Below, in pieces: positions 5,870 through 6,074 of a DNA stretch of 6,074 nucleotides. Numbering within the stretch: position 1 is the stretch's first letter; each line of letters opens with the position of its first letter. This stretch comes from Pseudomonadota bacterium (GTDB taxonomy: Bacteria; Pseudomonadota; Gammaproteobacteria; Burkholderiales; Burkholderiaceae_E): the NCBI GenBank assembly GCA_023389175.1, contig JAEWEW010000294.1:1-6074 (forward strand), written 5' to 3'. The position numbers and the translations under genes are program-made. The notes beneath the pieces are model-generated. The model was not told where the DNA came from and did not search any database. It worked only from the letters and a program-made list of their open reading frames with translations.

Positions 5870-6074
5870 ATGGACGCCAAGGAATTCATCCAGAGAACAG
5901 TCTCCGAGCACCCGGTCGTCCTGTTCATGAAAGGCACCGCCCAGTTTCCCCAGTGCGGCTTCTCCGGCCGGGCCATCCAGGTCCTCAAGGGAAGCGGCGT
6001 GAAGCACATGGTCACGGTCAACGTCCTGGAGGACGAGGAAGTGCGCCAGGGCGTGAAGGACTTCTCCAATTGGC
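5870..6074 (+). CDS. grxD: Monothiol CGFS glutaredoxin (Grx4/GrxD family), 3'-truncated by window edge
   Basis: Only the first 68 residues lie in the window. They begin MDAKEFIQRTV and contain FMKGT with the conserved lysine K21, followed by the monothiol active-site motif CGFS at 29-32 inside FPQCGFSGRAIQVL. The VLEDEEVRQGVKDFSNW stretch aligns with the region before the cis-proline of E. coli GrxD, and the cut falls just before that proline motif. CGFS glutaredoxins bind a glutathione-ligated [2Fe-2S] cluster as a dimer, or with BolA-type partners, and act in Fe-S cluster delivery in the cytosol rather than in classical disulfide reduction. The ATG at 5870 fits the family start and has a modest purine-rich site upstream. 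The family call is firm; the symbol rests on similarity to E. coli GrxD (115 residues). Confidence 0.95.
   Translation, partial: MDAKEFIQRTVSEHPVVLFMKGTAQFPQCGFSGRAIQVLKGSGVKHMVTVNVLEDEEVRQGVKDFSNW

Noticed and set aside
5217..5930. 237-codon + strand frame running from prmC into grxD, with an ATG at 5781 overlapping the prmC stop
   Set aside because: The sequence is an out-of-frame reading of prmC and then of grxD, with no recognisable motif; the stop-overlapping ATG at 5781 looks coincidental.
1..6074. Searched for insertion sequences, CRISPR-like repeats, tRNA genes, phage or defence genes
   Set aside because: No tandem or spaced repeats, transposase motifs or cloverleaf-like segments were seen; all long stretches are explained by housekeeping genes.

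Overview
This window reads as an ordinary, densely packed chromosomal segment of a GC-rich proteobacterium. GC is high throughout, with G or C at most third codon positions. Haem precursor synthesis starts from glutamyl-tRNA (hemA) rather than from glycine and succinyl-CoA, which argues against a typical alphaproteobacterium. The order hemA-prfA-prmC followed by a monothiol glutaredoxin gene is one I associate with Betaproteobacteria (Rhodocyclales or Burkholderiales). That placement is an inference from gene order and protein resemblance, not a database result.

Layout: all convincing genes lie on the + strand. (1) The window opens inside ilvA, biosynthetic threonine ammonia-lyase, lacking only its first residues; it ends at 1510. 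(2) A 193-bp spacer, visibly more AT-rich in its second half, holds a weak dyad after ilvA and a candidate promoter. (3) A complete OmpR/PhoB-type response regulator (1704-2453) has no partner kinase in view. (4) A 117-bp spacer holds a perfect TATAAT box, GC-rich dyads and a 10-bp palindrome. (5) hemA (2571-3836), prfA (3833-4915) and prmC (4912-5784) form a tight block whose genes overlap stop-to-start by 4 bp each (GTGA, then ATGA). (6) An 85-bp spacer with a plausible sigma70 promoter precedes (7) the 5' part of grxD, a CGFS monothiol glutaredoxin cut by the window end.

The genes share a loose theme. HemA reduces glutamyl-tRNA to begin tetrapyrrole synthesis. PrfA (RF1) terminates translation at UAG and UAA. 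PrmC methylates the glutamine of the GGQ motif in RF1. GrxD-type proteins carry Fe-S clusters. IlvA starts isoleucine synthesis and is probably a separate transcription unit. The regulator between ilvA and hemA has no target visible from sequence.

I found no mobile element, CRISPR array, tRNA, rRNA or undescribed multi-gene system. The points worth a second look are modest: a receiver domain lacking its switch Thr/Ser, an aspartate inside a normally Gly-Gly motif of RF1, and a compact, structured hemA leader without a Shine-Dalgarno sequence but with a four-codon upstream ORF touching the hemA start. Several large ORFs on the minus strand and in other + frames are shadows of these genes caused by the high GC.
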